From: Calliopum simillimum
Lineage: Eukaryota; Arthropoda; Insecta; Diptera; Lauxaniidae
Direction: 5' to 3'
NCBI GenBank assembly: GCA_951812925.1
Contig: OX638370.1
Location: 80,706,004-80,770,003 of the forward strand
DNA: 64,000 nt
The notes beneath the pieces are model-generated. The model was not told the origin of the DNA. It was given only the letters and a program-made list of their open reading frames with translations, and searched no databases. The translations under genes and the position numbers were made by a program. Shown piece after piece: positions 43,790 through 55,253 of this stretch (within the stretch, counting starts at the first letter, position 1; each line of letters starts with the position of its first letter).

Positions 43790-44111
43790 ATTTGGCGACA
43801 TCCAAAAGAACTCAACAAGCATGCTATATTTAGCCCTTTGCATAGACAAGAGGAGAATTACAGCAAATTAAAGGCAGCAAATTCAAAAGTTCTAATTTGT
43901 ATTGTTTTTCCTTTGCTATGCTGTTTGTAAATTGTTGATATTATACATTTCATGCAAAGCGCCTTCGGTTGCAAGCTTTTTGGCGAGAGAAACCGAAATA
44001 GCAAGCGCTTTTGCATAAGCTGCCTTTAATTTGTTGCTGTGATTCTCGTCTAATTTATGCAAAGGGCTAAATAAGGCATGCTTGTAAAGTTCTTTTGAAT
44101 GTCGGTAAATT
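43790..44111. mobile_element. long-TIR MITE of about 320 bp
   Basis: The left arm 'atttggcgacatccaaaagaactcaacaagcatgc' then 'atttagccctttgcata' and 'gagaattacagcaaattaaaggcagc' is inverted at 44000-44111. The arms are about 95-110 bp with small indels. The centre contains GCAAGCGCTTTTGC- and GCGCCTTCGG-type words. No target duplication was resolved. Confidence 0.7.
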
Positions 44112-44990
44112 TGTGTGAAGGTTTAATGTGCTTATCAATAAAACGAAGACCAGCCTTCCGAAAAAATATTTTTTTGTTTTTCTCTACGCATTTTGCCTTG
44201 ATTTTGTTTTGTTGGTATTTTTTACTAAAAAACATGGAACAGTAAGCTCAAACCATTAATGACATTTGACACATACTTGAAAAAAATTATGTCTAGTGAA
44301 GGGTAAGACTTTGAATGAAATGTTACTCACCTTATACTTTACATAAATCTTTAATTTTGTCAAAAAACAAAAAAGCGAGAACTTTTTAAAGATCTTAATA
44401 GAATTTTCGACTAGCATAATAACATTATCTAGCTAAATTTGGCATATAAATTAATATAATTTAAACTTACTCAAATCTATGAAACCTTTCTAAATATTTT
44501 TAGTTCATAAAATGTCAAAGCTTTAAACATTTTTACAAATGCCTTATGGTTGATGAGTTATTTAGTATGTAAAAAAATAAAAAAGATATTAAATGTATAT
44601 CATCTTTTTGCGTTAAGTATACAAAGTAACTAATCTGTACGATAATAATAACAAACTAACTAACAAATACACTGCAAAAAATTGCGCTCTCCTCTTCAGG
44701 CAACGCAGTTTTCAAAATTCAAAATTTCAGTACTTTTGACTTACCTCTAAAACCAAAACAATCCTCTTTTTGAAATCTGGAGGGAATAATAATGAATTTG
44801 TAAACTTCAGTACTCCATCTTACCCCCTCCCCTCGAAGGGGATTAAACCACTGTGCAATTTGTAAAAAACGCATTATTCAAACATTAAATAGGGTTATCC
44901 AAAATCCTCGTGACTGAATTTTACCTCTTTCCTCCCTATGTGACGGTAGCTTGAAGTACTTAAAAACAAAATAAATACACCTTGCATGAC
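44112..44990. other. AT-rich interval, nothing identified
   Basis: No credible frame. 44800-44960 contains 'taccccctcccctcgaagggg' and 'ttacctctttcctccctatg' but no paired ends. Confidence 0.4.
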
Positions 44991-45277
44991 TAGGGTTGCC
45001 AGCGTGTCTAGATTCTTATGGATTGTCCATATTTTCTTTTTCAAATCTGTGGACTTTTGACAAAACAACCTGACTAGAGATAAGAAAATTCTCCAGGATT
45101 TTAGTCAGATTTAACGAGATTTAGACGAGATTAAACGCTAGATCAACGAAATGAAGCCACATTATTGAAAAGCAGTTAAACAGTTTTTTAGCTCTCCTGA
45201 AAAGTTGCCAATTTCAGAACAATTGTTTTTTTTTTTCAAAAGTCCAGATGACGCCTGATTTGCATCTGGCAGTCCTA
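44991..45277. mobile_element. hAT-like MITE, ends TAGGGTTGCCAG
   Basis: The left end TAGGGTTGCCAGCGTGTCTA and the inverted right end TAGGACTGCCAGATGCAAAT share 10 of the first 12 bases. Inner words TGGACTTTTGAC / TTTTCAAAAGTCCA are also inverted. The flanking 8-mers TGCATGAC and AGCGTGAC agree at 6 of 8, a decayed hAT-style duplication. A second TAGGGTTGCCATCG-type end lies at about 46893 without a partner. Confidence 0.6.
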
Positions 45278-45348
45278 AGCGTGACGCTTGCTTGCGTGGA
45301 TTTCGAATTCAAATCTCTTCTCCTGAAATCCTTGGTCAAATAAAACTA

Positions 45349-46050
45349 TGTAGTAAGGGTGTAAAATTTGGCCTGGCCAAACGTTAAATACCATACACTG
45401 CAGTATTTTAAAAAAAACTTGCATTTATAGTTTTTAGTGTCTGAGTGGAAAACGTTTTCAGTAGAGTTTTGAAGCTTTTTCTTATATAAGAGATGCCACG
45501 CCCTCTTGTCCGAGTTCGTCTAGTTTTAGCTTAGAGCGTGCATTTATAGTCTTTAGTATTTGAGTGAAGTTTGGTTGGATTATCTCAAAAAACTCTTTCA
45601 GTATAGCATTTTTAAACTTTTGCTTATATGGGAGATGCCCCGCCCCCTCGTCTGATTTCACCCAATTTTTATTGAGAGCTTTCATTTATGCTTCTTAGTG
45701 TCTGAGTCGAATTGGGTTCGAATATCTCAAAAAACGCTTTCAGTATAGCGTTTTAAAGCTTTTGCTTATGTGGGAGGTGCCACGCCCTCTTGTCCGAATT
45801 TGTTTAGTATTTTTTAAAGCTTGCGCTTACAATTCTTAGTATATATGCGTATTTTGGTTGCATTGTCGTGAAAAATACTCCTAAAATTGCATTTTGAATA
45901 TATTTTTTGTATGGGCGTGTCCGTTGACCGATTTCATTTCATTTTCAATCCCCCGAGCTATCTTTGACGACGGAGGCAGTGTACCAAATTTCATTGAATT
46001 ATCTGGTTCAGTTTTCCCAAAAAGTGTATTTCAACACACAGCCACCCAGC

Positions 46051-46082
<32 letters not shown>

Positions 46083-46237
46083 CAACCAGCCAGACAGACA
46101 GACGGACATGGCTATATCGACTCAGGAGGTGACGCTGATCAAGACTATATATACTTTTCTATATCTGCCACGCCTCCTTCTCTGCGTTACAAACGGAAGG
46201 ACAAAGTGAATATACCCTGGGTGTAGGGTATAAAAAA
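45349..46237 (-). mobile_element. INE-1/DINE-1-like element, copy 3
   Basis: It begins TAGTAAGGGTGTAAAATTTG with 'ggcctggccaaacg'. 'gccacgccctcttgtc' or variants occur at 45494, 45637 and 45778, GTATGGGCGTGTCCGTTGAC near 45909, and a CAGC-rich run at 46043-46095. The core is at about 46111-46143, then 'tctgcgttacaaacgg', ending CCCTGGGTGTAGGGTATAAA. Full length, same orientation as copies 1 and 2, non-coding. Confidence 0.87.
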
Positions 46238-47140
46238 GAGGGGGCAATTGAGTACACGTTTCAGAAGTGCAGCTTATTTTTGAAAAGTGGGCGTGGTATT
46301 TTTGGAGTAGTGTATGGCTTAAACATTCCCCTCAGTCTCTCAAACTTCATCAAAATATATTGTATAGCTTGCAAGGTCAATCTTTGCATAATCGATTAAG
46401 ATTTGGGTTGACATATCCGATTTTTATGAAAATTGGTGAAAAGTTAGTATGTATTTGACATTCGTATAACTGTGGAAAAATGGTTTTTCGTAATACCGAA
46501 AAATCTAAGATGGCGGCCATTTGAATTCCGATCCAACTTTTTGATACTCACATATTTGAATATTCATAGCTCCTCGGATTTTGATCCGATTTTAATGAAA
46601 TTTCCAGGTTTAGTCCAGAAAGATATGAGTTTTTGAAAACGAAAAAAATTACACTAAAAAGAAATTTTACTTTAAATGAAAAAAAAAACTTTTTTTCTTT
46701 TTTAAATAAATTTGAGGCTTGGGACACACTTTTTATTTTTCCTGAAATATTTTTATTCAAAAGTAAATTTTGTTATAATTATTTACCAATCTTAAAAATC
46801 GTGGTAACTTTTACGGTTATCAAGTTATGAATTTTTGAAGTTGTTTAATGTTATGTTAATCATGAGTCGTTGGTGCACGTGCGCTACCATATAGGGTTGC
46901 CATCGTCCGGACGGTGTTAGTTTTTCGGTGGCCCCTAATAAAATTCTTTGTAAAATATTTTTTGGAAATGGGCTCACTTAAAAAAAGCATATAATGGGTT
47001 GAGATGTTCTGAAAAATTGTTCCTTGCTTGATTTTATGTTAGTCTTCTGGAACATCTTAACCCATTATATCCCGTTATAATATTTTATAGTGTCCAATTG
47101 CTTTAAAGTGGGCGTGGCATTTATTTGCTTACGACCACCC
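46238..47140. other. interval with AAAGTGGGCGTGGYATTT pair and a small hairpin
   Basis: 'aaaagtgggcgtggtattt' at about 46281 and 'aaagtgggcgtggcattt' at about 47105 are in the same orientation, about 820 bp apart. A hairpin at 46988-47073 pairs 'catataatgggttgagatgttc' with 'gaacatcttaacccattatat'. 46503 has AAGATGGCGGCCA, like the 20.6 kb repeat. The text suggests decayed non-autonomous elements; the family is not known to me. Confidence 0.4.
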
Positions 47141-47980
47141 TCAAATATTATAATTTTTCCGAGTGTACGCTTTAAACAGGCAACGCAGCTGGTACCTATG
47201 GTAACAGAGCAATAGCAACAGCAGCTGTAAAAGATTTGCGTTCAAATTGTAATTGTTGTTGTTGCTGTTGTTGTTGCATTGATTACATAAAATTCGTAAT
47301 GATTGCGAATGGCAAAAGAACGACAAGATGCCGTTTTTGTCTGTTTCGAGTGTCTTTTTGGCACCATGCGACTGAAGTGGCATAGAGGCAACAGCATGTG
47401 CTCTGCTCACTACTAAGACATTGTCGCTCTCGTCCGCTGTTGTTGTCGTCGTCGTCGGCATTGTTGCAGTTGTTGTCGTCAGCATCGTCGTGATGGTAAA
47501 ATAAAACATTAAACATAACAACAATCACTACAACAACAACGACGACGACTTTGTTTTCAAACTTTCAAAAATTGGTTTAGTCGCTGAAGAGAACAACAAC
47601 AAAAACAACAAAAAACAAGCAACCGATTCAGCATTAAACTTAATTCGGGTCGCCCGTTGTTGTCAGTGGTGGTAGGTACTTGATTTCAGAGCAGAACCAC
47701 TTGAGCCACCACCACTAAGATTCCACTGGTACCTGTTGCTGTTGCTGTGCGTTGTTTTGTCTCACAGTGGAGCAATCAACCAACATTTGCATCTAAAGCG
47801 CCGATGGTATGGTGTAACATCAAACATTCTCTGTTCACACGACACCACGATGTTGGGGTTTGATTACAACAAAAGTTGTGAAAAATGAAAGAGTGGCAGC
47901 CAGATTCGAACTCAGATCTCTTCGGTTTTAAAGAAACATTCTTATACATACTAAGTTTCCATTGGAGATTTAGCTGAACT
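47141..47980. other. microsatellite-rich, GC-balanced island
   Basis: TTGTTGCTGTTG (47252-47277), GTCGTCGTCG (47445-47456), CAACAACGACGACGAC (47531-47550) and GTTGCTGTTGCTG runs. The 127-codon minus frame is Thr/Asn/Leu-rich because of these repeats. 47901-47913 (CAGATTCGAACTC) is a minus-strand box B-like site. This may be unique host regulatory DNA. Confidence 0.4.
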
Positions 47981-48378
47981 ATACAGGGTGTATTGCATAA
48001 GGTTACGAAGCTTCTGAGAGGTGATAGAGGAGGCCTAGACTAACAAAAAAATGCGCCAGGAGGGGGGTCTAAAATGTACCCCTGAGGAGTTATAGAGTTA
48101 AAACTGATTTTCTGACTTGTTTCAGAAAAAAAAATTGCATAAAATTGAAAGAAATTCAACGAGGATTTGAAAAAAAAATTATAAAAGGATATGTTAATGG
48201 ACCTTTTTCATACTAAAATGGCCGGCAAAATCAAAAAGGGGGAAAAAAATAAAACTCTATAAACTATATGTTTTCTCTAAAACGTTAGGGTGATCAAAGA
48301 GAATTTCTTTTCTGAAACAAGTCAGAAAATCAGTTTTAACCCTACAACTCCTCAGGGGTACATTTTAGGCCCCCCCTT
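47981..48378 (+). repeat. palindromic ACAGGGTGTAT element, other half
   Basis: It starts ACAGGGTGTATTGCATAAGG then TTACGAAGCTTCTGAGAGGT. An inner palindrome pairs 'taaaatgtacccctgaggag...aaaactgattttctgacttgtttcag' (48067-48126) with its inverse at 48316-48368. It matches 37085-37473, which retains the opposite terminus. The right terminus is missing here. Confidence 0.65.
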
Positions 48379-50603
48379 ATCGGTAACCCCGCTAAGATTT
48401 ATTTATACGCAGATTTAGAATAAATCTCGGCAGAAATAGATTTATTTTTGTATGGCTTTTTACGCTCAGATTAAGGGCTTAACCTCAAAACAGACTTAAA
48501 CGACCTCATAAATCTCTTGTGGAAACGAAGTATAACGCACTATTCCAGAGCGAATTTTTTTTATAAAAGATAAAAATTCTGCAGCATAAATGGAGCTATT
48601 TTCTGATAGAAGCATTGCGTTTTCCCGCTGGCTTAGAATATAATCTAATTTGAATGGTGAAAAATATCAAAACTGAATAAAGATTAAATTTAAGAAGAGT
48701 TACAAAATCGATAAGCTGTCCATATGATTGCAATGATCTGAAAGCGGCAAAAATCAGAGGCCCTTCTGGAGCCAATTGCATTGTTTACCGCCCAACGTTG
48801 ATCTTGAGAATTCATTTTGATAAAATTAACATTTGACGGCTATGCAAATATATGTATAACTACTTTGCTTAGAATTTCATTGACACTTTTGCGACAAAAA
48901 AAGCACCATTTTAGTGAGAAATTTATTCAAATGATTTTAAAAATAGAAACTGAATATTTGCATTTCTTTTCTCTTTTTCAAATATGAATAAACATATCCC
49001 GCAACAGCTGTTGAAATATATCTACCATCATAATTGCGTAATAAATATCAGCTGTTCCAACAACACTTTACGCACTATTCCAGACAAATTTAATTTCCAG
49101 CATAAAACAAAACAAAATTTTTGTCATTTTGTATAGAAATTATGTTATAAATCGAAACAAGGTTTTTTTTGCGTAATAACAATTAATTTCTTTAATAAAA
49201 ACAAAAAAAGATATTCTTGGCGCAAATACCTTGTACCATATTTTTGCCAATATCTAAACAATATTTATTTACAGTCACACTTTTGTTGATATTTACTTTT
49301 CAGATATATTCGTTTGTTAAAATTTGTTTGGTTTCCAAATATTGTGGATTTTAATTGTTTACTTCTGAAAATACTACACGTGTACACGAAAGTATACGAA
49401 GACGGAAACGAGCAATGTATTGCCAAATTAAACATCGTGTTATTTGGGTATACGGAACCAACCTGATATCTTTAACGCAGAACAAAACTGAATGTTTTGT
49501 TTTTTGCTGCTCATGGTAAAAACTTTTCGTTTTACGTGTATGGAGCATTACGTACCTAATATTATTTGGCTATATACCTCCGATATTTTTGAAACTTTTT
49601 TTATCGTTATAGTTTTTGCAATTCTTTCATTAAAAAATTTATGTGAAGCGGTCTTTCAAATAAAACTTCTATATATTTGACATATGCTGGAACTAGTTTT
49701 GCAATTAACAAAAAAGTGTTCGAAAGCGTATAAAGAAATTCTTTTTGCCGGGATATAAAAAAAATTTCCACCGTTTTCATCTCTTAAGGGAGCTTCCAAA
49801 AAAAAACCACTCGTTGCCTGGAGAAGGAAAGCATATTCAATAATCCCAATATCTTTTTCCTTCTCCAACATTTCACCTGAACATACTACTCTTTTCAACA
49901 CTTAAAGGAGTTCTCATTCAAAATTTAAACAAAAATATCTATCCAATTTCAAGGGTATCGGAAGAAATAACTACCACTGGAAAAATGGAATCAGGTAATA
50001 ACTTTTTGAGGAAAAACCACTCAAGACCAATTAGTAGCTTATTTTGAAGATGAAAAGAGTAGAAAAATTTCGACGACTTTATGTTCGAAAAATCGGTATA
50101 AATCAAGAAGTAATACGAGTTCCATTCTAAATTACACGTATATTAAAATAGAACTGAATCGAGAATATGAATTAAGCAAAATAAAAAGACACCAACATTA
50201 AAAAAAATTGGGAGTCTATGTATACTTTGTTTCAAATTTCATTTATCATTAAATTTAGCAAAAAAAATGTTTGCTAACATATTAGAAAAATTCAATTAGT
50301 TATCTACATTTTACATTATTATCAATTTTTCTCTATATCTAAAATAATTTCCTCTCATATGACCCAGGTTTTAAGAAAATTTTTTTTTCATGTTCAACAA
50401 CCAAATGTGGTGGAATATATTCCTAGACATATAAAATGAAATTCCCAATAGGACAAAAAAAAAAAAAAAAAAAAAATTTCGACCTGAGAGGTTGTCAGAG
50501 GGCCGTTTTATCTAAATATTTTGGGAAAATCGAGATTGCCGATAATATACTGGAGAGCAAATATTTCTGAAGTAGTAGATATGTTACGGGGCACCTTTCC
50601 AAA
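48379..50603. other. interval without recognisable gene
   Basis: ACGCACTATTCCAGA occurs twice in direct orientation (about 48536 and 49068), possibly an insertion duplication or parts of a repeat. CAACAGCTGTTG is near 49003-49014. A-rich runs lie at 50455-50477. The frames have no domains. Confidence 0.4.
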
Positions 50604-51065
50604 TATTCTGGAGTAAAATTCAGAAAAATCGTATGTGGGTCGTAGCTACAGAATGGGTTAAAAAGTCTAAATCACTCATTATGGCCACATAACAGGTCCC
50701 AAAATTCTGAAAAAATTCAAGCAAGTTTCTTGATAAAAAGTTTATCGATTTTGTTTAGGATGCTTTTTTAATTTAAGCGCCCCTGCCGAGTAAAAAACAA
50801 AAAACTCTTAATTTTGGGTAAAAAATGCGATCGAGCACACCATAGCGACACATAAGGCAAAATGACACGATGTCTAACAATTATTCTGGAGTAAAATTCA
50901 GAAAAATCGTATGTGGGTCGCAGCTAAGTCTAAATTGCTCTTAGCGCCCACATAACAGGTCCTAAACCTCTGAAAAAATACAAGAAAATTCCTAAATCGA
51001 CCTTGTTTATGATGTTTTTTTGATTTAAGCACCCCATGTCGAGCAAAAAACGAAAATCTCAAAAT
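50604..51065 (+). repeat. tandem duplication, period about 278 bp
   Basis: TATTCTGGAGTAAAATTCAG then AAAAATCGTATGTGGGTCG starts at 50604 and again at 50882. Both units continue through 'agctaaagtctaaat..ctc', CCACATAACAGGTCC, 'ctgaaaaaat.caagaaa', 'tttaagc(g/a)cccc' and 'gagyaaaaaacraaaa'. The second copy has small deletions. It is non-coding. Confidence 0.75.
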
Positions 51066-51333
51066 TTCGCATTCCCTCTACCCTCTAACTATTAGCCATA
51101 CAAGAACAATTCTCACGACTTCTTCTGAGGTACAAAATCGTTGCCAATAATTTTTCTGTAAAAAACTGATTTTTGTGACCTTGGTGTCGTTTTTTGTCAA
51201 ATTTTTTAAAACTCCGAAATAAAGCAATTCCCATTTAAAAAGTATTGGATCTAATTTTTTGACTAAAAGTCTTTTCAGAGACTAATTTTATTTTTTTTTC
51301 TTATTCTATTTTTGCCCAACCGGTAATTTCACT

Positions 51334-51485
51334 CAGGCCCGTGCGCACGGGGGGAGTTTTGGGAGTTCAAACCCCCCCCAGGAAGGTCTTTTACCCATAT
51401 ATAATGGTACAAATTTAGTGTTGCCTCGTTTTTATAAATGAAAACCCCCCCCCCCCCCCAAGAGCAAATCCTGTACACGGTGCAA
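51334..51485 (+). mobile_element. 152-bp GC-rich element with 8-9 bp target duplication
   Basis: ATTTCACT flanks both sides (51326-51333 and 51486-51493; a ninth A also matches). It starts CAGGCCCGTGCGCACGGGGG and ends CTGTACACGGTGCAA, with weak inverted similarity (GTGCGCACGG versus CCGTGTACAG). It contains two long C runs, one of 17-18 C. The insertion splits a GGTAATTTCACTT transposon end. A diverged copy lies at 1699-1849. The 8-bp duplication would fit the hAT or P superfamilies. Confidence 0.65.
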
Positions 51486-52429
51486 ATTTCACTTACAAGC
51501 TCTCCAATTTGGCGCATGGGCTCATATATGGGGAATATTTTTCATATTATAATTATATCATGATAAATGGACTATTTAATTAAAAAAAATTTAAGGAAAT
51601 ATTTCTTGCACCCCTCTCTCACCTGCCAGATGAGTTTTCTTGAAGGACTAAAAATCATATAATTTTTAAAATATTTTTTATTACTTTATATGTTATTCAG
51701 ATAGCGCTTGGTGCAATCTTTCAAATGTGTATTAGTGGGATCATCCATAAGTCACCTTGTATTATTTATAGAGGTGAAAAGTTGGGTGGTAATTTCACTT
51801 GCCAGTGGGCCAATATATTATGTCTTTTCGCTTGTTTTGACTCCATTTTATGAAGTTTTGACAACTAACTTAGTTATTCGTTCAGTATTTACTATAAAAA
51901 TGGATTTGCTTACATATGTTTAAACTCAAATTAATTTTATGCACCAGTAGCTCGGTGTTTTCGTCATTTCGTGTGTTTTGTAAGTAGTAAAAGGCTTCAT
52001 ATTCTGTTTCCAGTAAGTCAAAATTCGCTATTCTTACTAACTGGAAAGACAACGATACAATTGTAAGCTTTGTATGTTTTCGGCACCATTCGCAGAAATA
52101 ACAATGTTAGTGCTAACTTGCCAGAAACATTACAAAAAGATGTTTAAAATTCTCAGCTCGACCACACAAATCAACTTTTACCCTTACGCTGGAAAAACAA
52201 TGTAATAGCACTCACTAGAAGTGGTGTAGTTGAGCCATTTGGTATTGCAAAAAGATATAATCGTAAAGAAGGAAAGCTTATAAAAATTAACATCTACAAT
52301 CGATTGATCAACATAGTCTAGTTAATAAATAACGTCTCTATCCGAAGCGGGAAATCGGATGTGGTATTTGTCATACGCATAACTCCATAGTGAATTTTGC
52401 CACTATTATCTACAGCGCTTACTGTGTGG

Positions 52430-52600
52430 GGAGTTGCTGAGAAAATTATACTGATGAAGCATGGAACAAAAATCGATGGAAACTAACTCTCCAAGAGGTA
52501 CCAACCAGAATGTGGTTAATCCACCTGCCCCGGTAGCATGCACATCGGATTTGGAGGTGCAAGAAACATGCGTAGTTAGGAATGATTCTCCTATAATTAG
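52430..52600 (+). repeat. unassigned dispersed repeat, copy A
   Basis: It contains GAGTTGCTGAGAAAATTATA, 'gaagcatggaacaaaaatcgatggaaactaactc' and 'ggtaccaaccagaatgtggttaatccacctgcc'. It matches copy B (54965-55200, inverted) over about 140 bp at roughly 85% by eye. Plus-strand codons would read ...NRWKLTLQ.VPTRMW.IHL, and copy B reads KRWKLTLQVVPTRMWFIHLS. Conservation at the amino-acid level is not better than at the DNA level, so coding is doubtful. Confidence 0.55.
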
Positions 52601-52951
52601 AACCAATATTGTTCATCAAAATTTTGGTAGACGAAGAACTATTTTGGTCCTATGTATTTTTATTCAGAGGGGGTCAACAAGCTTTGTTATTCTTGTTCAC
52701 ATAGGAGGAAATAAAGGTTACTCATACGTCTTATTGTAAGATAGTTACAAATTTCGGGGGAGGTCCCCTGAGAAATCCCCCTATATATACGCCTCTGTGC
52801 AGAACACTCTTTTTGTGTATAGTTCCCATGTTTATGCGATGTTATTTTAAACAAAAGTTAACATTTACGATAAAAATATGCTAAGCTTTTAATTCATCAG
52901 TTAAACGAAATTTCTATACATATGAGCCCACTGGTAAGTGAAATTACCATT

Positions 52952-54083
52952 TCATAACTCAAAAACCACGAACACCATTTTGATGAAACTTATAACATAT
53001 CTTAATTAGACTATTTTAAGACATTGTATTAAGTTTCATCAAAATCCTTTCACGAATTCTTGGTGCGGGCAAAGATGGGTTAAAAAACCCTTGCGACTTT
53101 TCTCCTAGGTGGATCCTAAATTCTATAGATGATATCTTGTAACGAAAGGATAACATTAAAAGTTTGTCAATATCAAAGTGTCGTGTATACATTTTAAATG
53201 TTCACCAACGCATTTAAGAAGAAAAGGTGCAGAATATTTCAATTAAATCGATATTCTTATTAAAAAACCGCAGCGTATAAATGTAGACAAATATTAAATT
53301 TCATATTGAGCGATAAGTATGCTTCTCATAGTAAGTTTTCCATCACATATTCATAGTTTCTCATATTACATTGCAACTTGCGGTTTTCGCATTATCTTTT
53401 ACCACTGTGCAATTGATCGATCGATCCACTGATCGTTTGTTTTGTTGCTTGGCCAATTCTACGGCATTCTTTGATTTTGCATTTACTTACGTTCAGCTCA
53501 GCTCAGCTCAACTCAGCTCAATCCAATTTGTTGCACATTTTCATTAGATCAATTGCGTACTGTTGGATAGGTAGATAGTAACCCATGAGGTGCTCGTATT
53601 GTTGTTGGTACTTGCTTTATGGCTGATGTCGTCAGTAGCTTCTGCTGCTGCTGCCGCTGCGACGTTTAACATTTCATCGTACGGCGATGAAACCTTCACT
53701 AGGCCGGCAATATTTCTGCCAATGATTCTTTCATTTTATCAATTGCATTCAATGCGATCTTCTTCAGTTTCTACAGCTGGTTGAGACTGACGATGCTCGG
53801 CTCTATGAAAGAAACATTTTGACATTTTAAGACAACCTTAGATATTTTGAAAGCCAAGTACTTGTCGTGGTTTATCGCTCTTTAGAATGTTTTTTTTTTA
53901 TATTTTTGTATTTTAAATTATGTATTTATGTCGGCTTTATTCAAATTTTATAGCAAAGAAATATAAAAAAAAATTAGCAAACATTTCATACGGTTTTAAT
54001 AAAATAATTTATTCGTTGACTTATTTGGTTATAGTTTGTTGATGTGATGAGCTTATTGCTTAGATTTTACAATCTTATTAAAA
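52952..54083. other. interval with GC-balanced island, no confirmed gene
   Basis: 53380-53790 includes a CAGCT pentamer run (53494-53520) and CTGCTGCTGCTGCCGCTGCG (53643-53662). A 64-codon frame at 53590 with a hydrophobic start and Ala run looks signal-peptide-like but begins at GTG and depends on the microsatellite. No gene is called. Confidence 0.35.
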
Positions 54084-54640
54084 AACTAGTAAGAGTGTTT
54101 CCTTTGGCCTGGCCAAAAAATAAATACGCTACACTGCAGCATTTTGAAAATAGTATATGTCCTGGAGGTGCCACGTCTTTCTGTTTGAACACAATCAGTT
54201 TTTGTTCATAGCTTGCGCTAACCATCCCTAATTTTTGTGCGAAATTTTGTTGCATTACCTCAACTGACACTTGCACTACAGTATATTGAAAACTTTAAAA
54301 AGTGTATGGTAGGTGCCACGCCCTCTTGGTCAAGTCAACTGAGTTTCTGATCAAAGCCTGCACTTTTTATCCTTAGTATCTGCGTTAATCTCGGTTGGAT
54401 TATCTCAAAAAACGCATTCAGTAAAGCCTTTTGAAAGTTTTGCTTGTATGTACTATTTTTATGGGAGGTAGGTGTGTCCGTGAACCGATTTCGCTCATTT
54501 TCAATCCCCTCAGCTAACTTTGATGATTGAGGCAGTGCATTAAATTTCATTGAATTATCTTACTTAGTTTTCCCGTTAAAAATATTTCCAAACCCAGCCT
54601 GACAGATAGACGGACATGGCTTTATCGCCTCAGGAGGTTA
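54084..54640 (-). mobile_element. INE-1/DINE-1-like element, copy 4, truncated
   Basis: It begins AACTAGTAAGAGTGTTTCC with 'ggcctggccaaaa'. 'gccacg(t/c)c(t/c)ttctg' occurs at 54170 and 54314, GGTAGGTGTGTCCGTGAACC at 54466, and 'gacagatagacggacatggc' at 54601. It stops inside the mini-me core after 'cctcaggaggt', so the TATACCC terminus is lost. Confidence 0.8.
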
Positions 54641-54964
54641 TGTACAGAAATAGAATGAAAACTAAAATCTCTCGCAATGACTCATAATCGTTTTTTTATT
54701 TGAAACATAAATTTTTGGGAAACACCGATAAATTTATACCAGTGCGGTTTCGGATTTTTCAAAGTTTTTTAAAATATTTGGTGTGTATGAAGGAAAAAAG
54801 TAGTTTGTCCCCGATATAATTCAAAATTCTCTGGATGGTTTTTCAAAATATATATGTCAAAAAAAGGTACTTCCAAAGGTTATCAAACTGCTGTAGAAAA
54901 GTAGAAAAATACAAGCCAAAAAAACCCGCATTTCGTTGCAAAGAAATCCATGTTTTCTCGGAAG

Positions 54965-55200
54965 ATACTATCGGAGGCAATGCTAAAGTCTAAAAAGGCA
55001 AGCCCAAGCAAATGTCAAAATCTGACGTGTATGCTGCCGAGATAGGTGGATAAACCACATTCTGGTGGGTACCACTTGAAGAGTTAATTTCCATCGTTTT
55101 TCGATCCATGCTTCATTCATATAATCTTCGCAGCAACTCGCCATGCAGTAAGTTATATGTAAGATTAAGGCTGGATCCGGCAAGCACTGCAAATTAGAGA
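54965..55200 (-). repeat. unassigned dispersed repeat, copy B
   Basis: Inverted relative to copy A. It carries CTGCCGAGATAGGTGGATAA, CCACATTCTGGTGGGTACCA, 'ttttcgatccatgcttcattcat' and 'agattaaggctggatccggca'. It is the longest of the three copies. No TIR, poly-A tail or LTR structure was recognised. Confidence 0.55.
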
Positions 55201-55253
55201 GGCCAAATTCACTTTTAACTTAGGCTGCTCCTGACATAGAGAACAGAAGCCTT

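Larger units (their letters stand above)
51322..52948. mobile_element. composite TIR element, ends GGTAATTTCACTT
   Basis: The right end (52920-52948) is the inverse of GGTAATTTCACTTACCAGTG plus GGCTCATATG. Two left-hand matches exist. At 51788 GGTAATTTCACTTGCCAGTG plus GGCCAATATAT is the closest. At 51322 GGTAATTTCACT is interrupted by the 152-bp element and then resumes TTACAAG and, later, ATGGGCTCATATATGG. Either an older element with two successive left ends or two overlapping copies. No transposase is visible. Confidence 0.5.

Noticed and set aside
46281..47125. Element bounded by two AAAGTGGGCGTGGYATTT words
   Set aside because: The words are in direct orientation with no matching termini or duplication; insufficient for a boundary call.
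47141..47524. 127-codon Thr/Asn/Leu-rich minus frame
   Set aside because: Composition is explained by TTG/GTC/CTG microsatellites; no domain.
48536..49082. 15-bp direct repeat ACGCACTATTCCAGA as target duplication of a retroelement
   Set aside because: The intervening 0.5 kb shows no poly-A tail, TIR or coding relic, so the duplication was noted but no element called.
53590..53784. Possible secreted peptide with signal-like start
   Set aside because: Begins at GTG, and its hydrophobic/Ala stretch comes from CTG/GCT repeats; no conserved motif or splice context.
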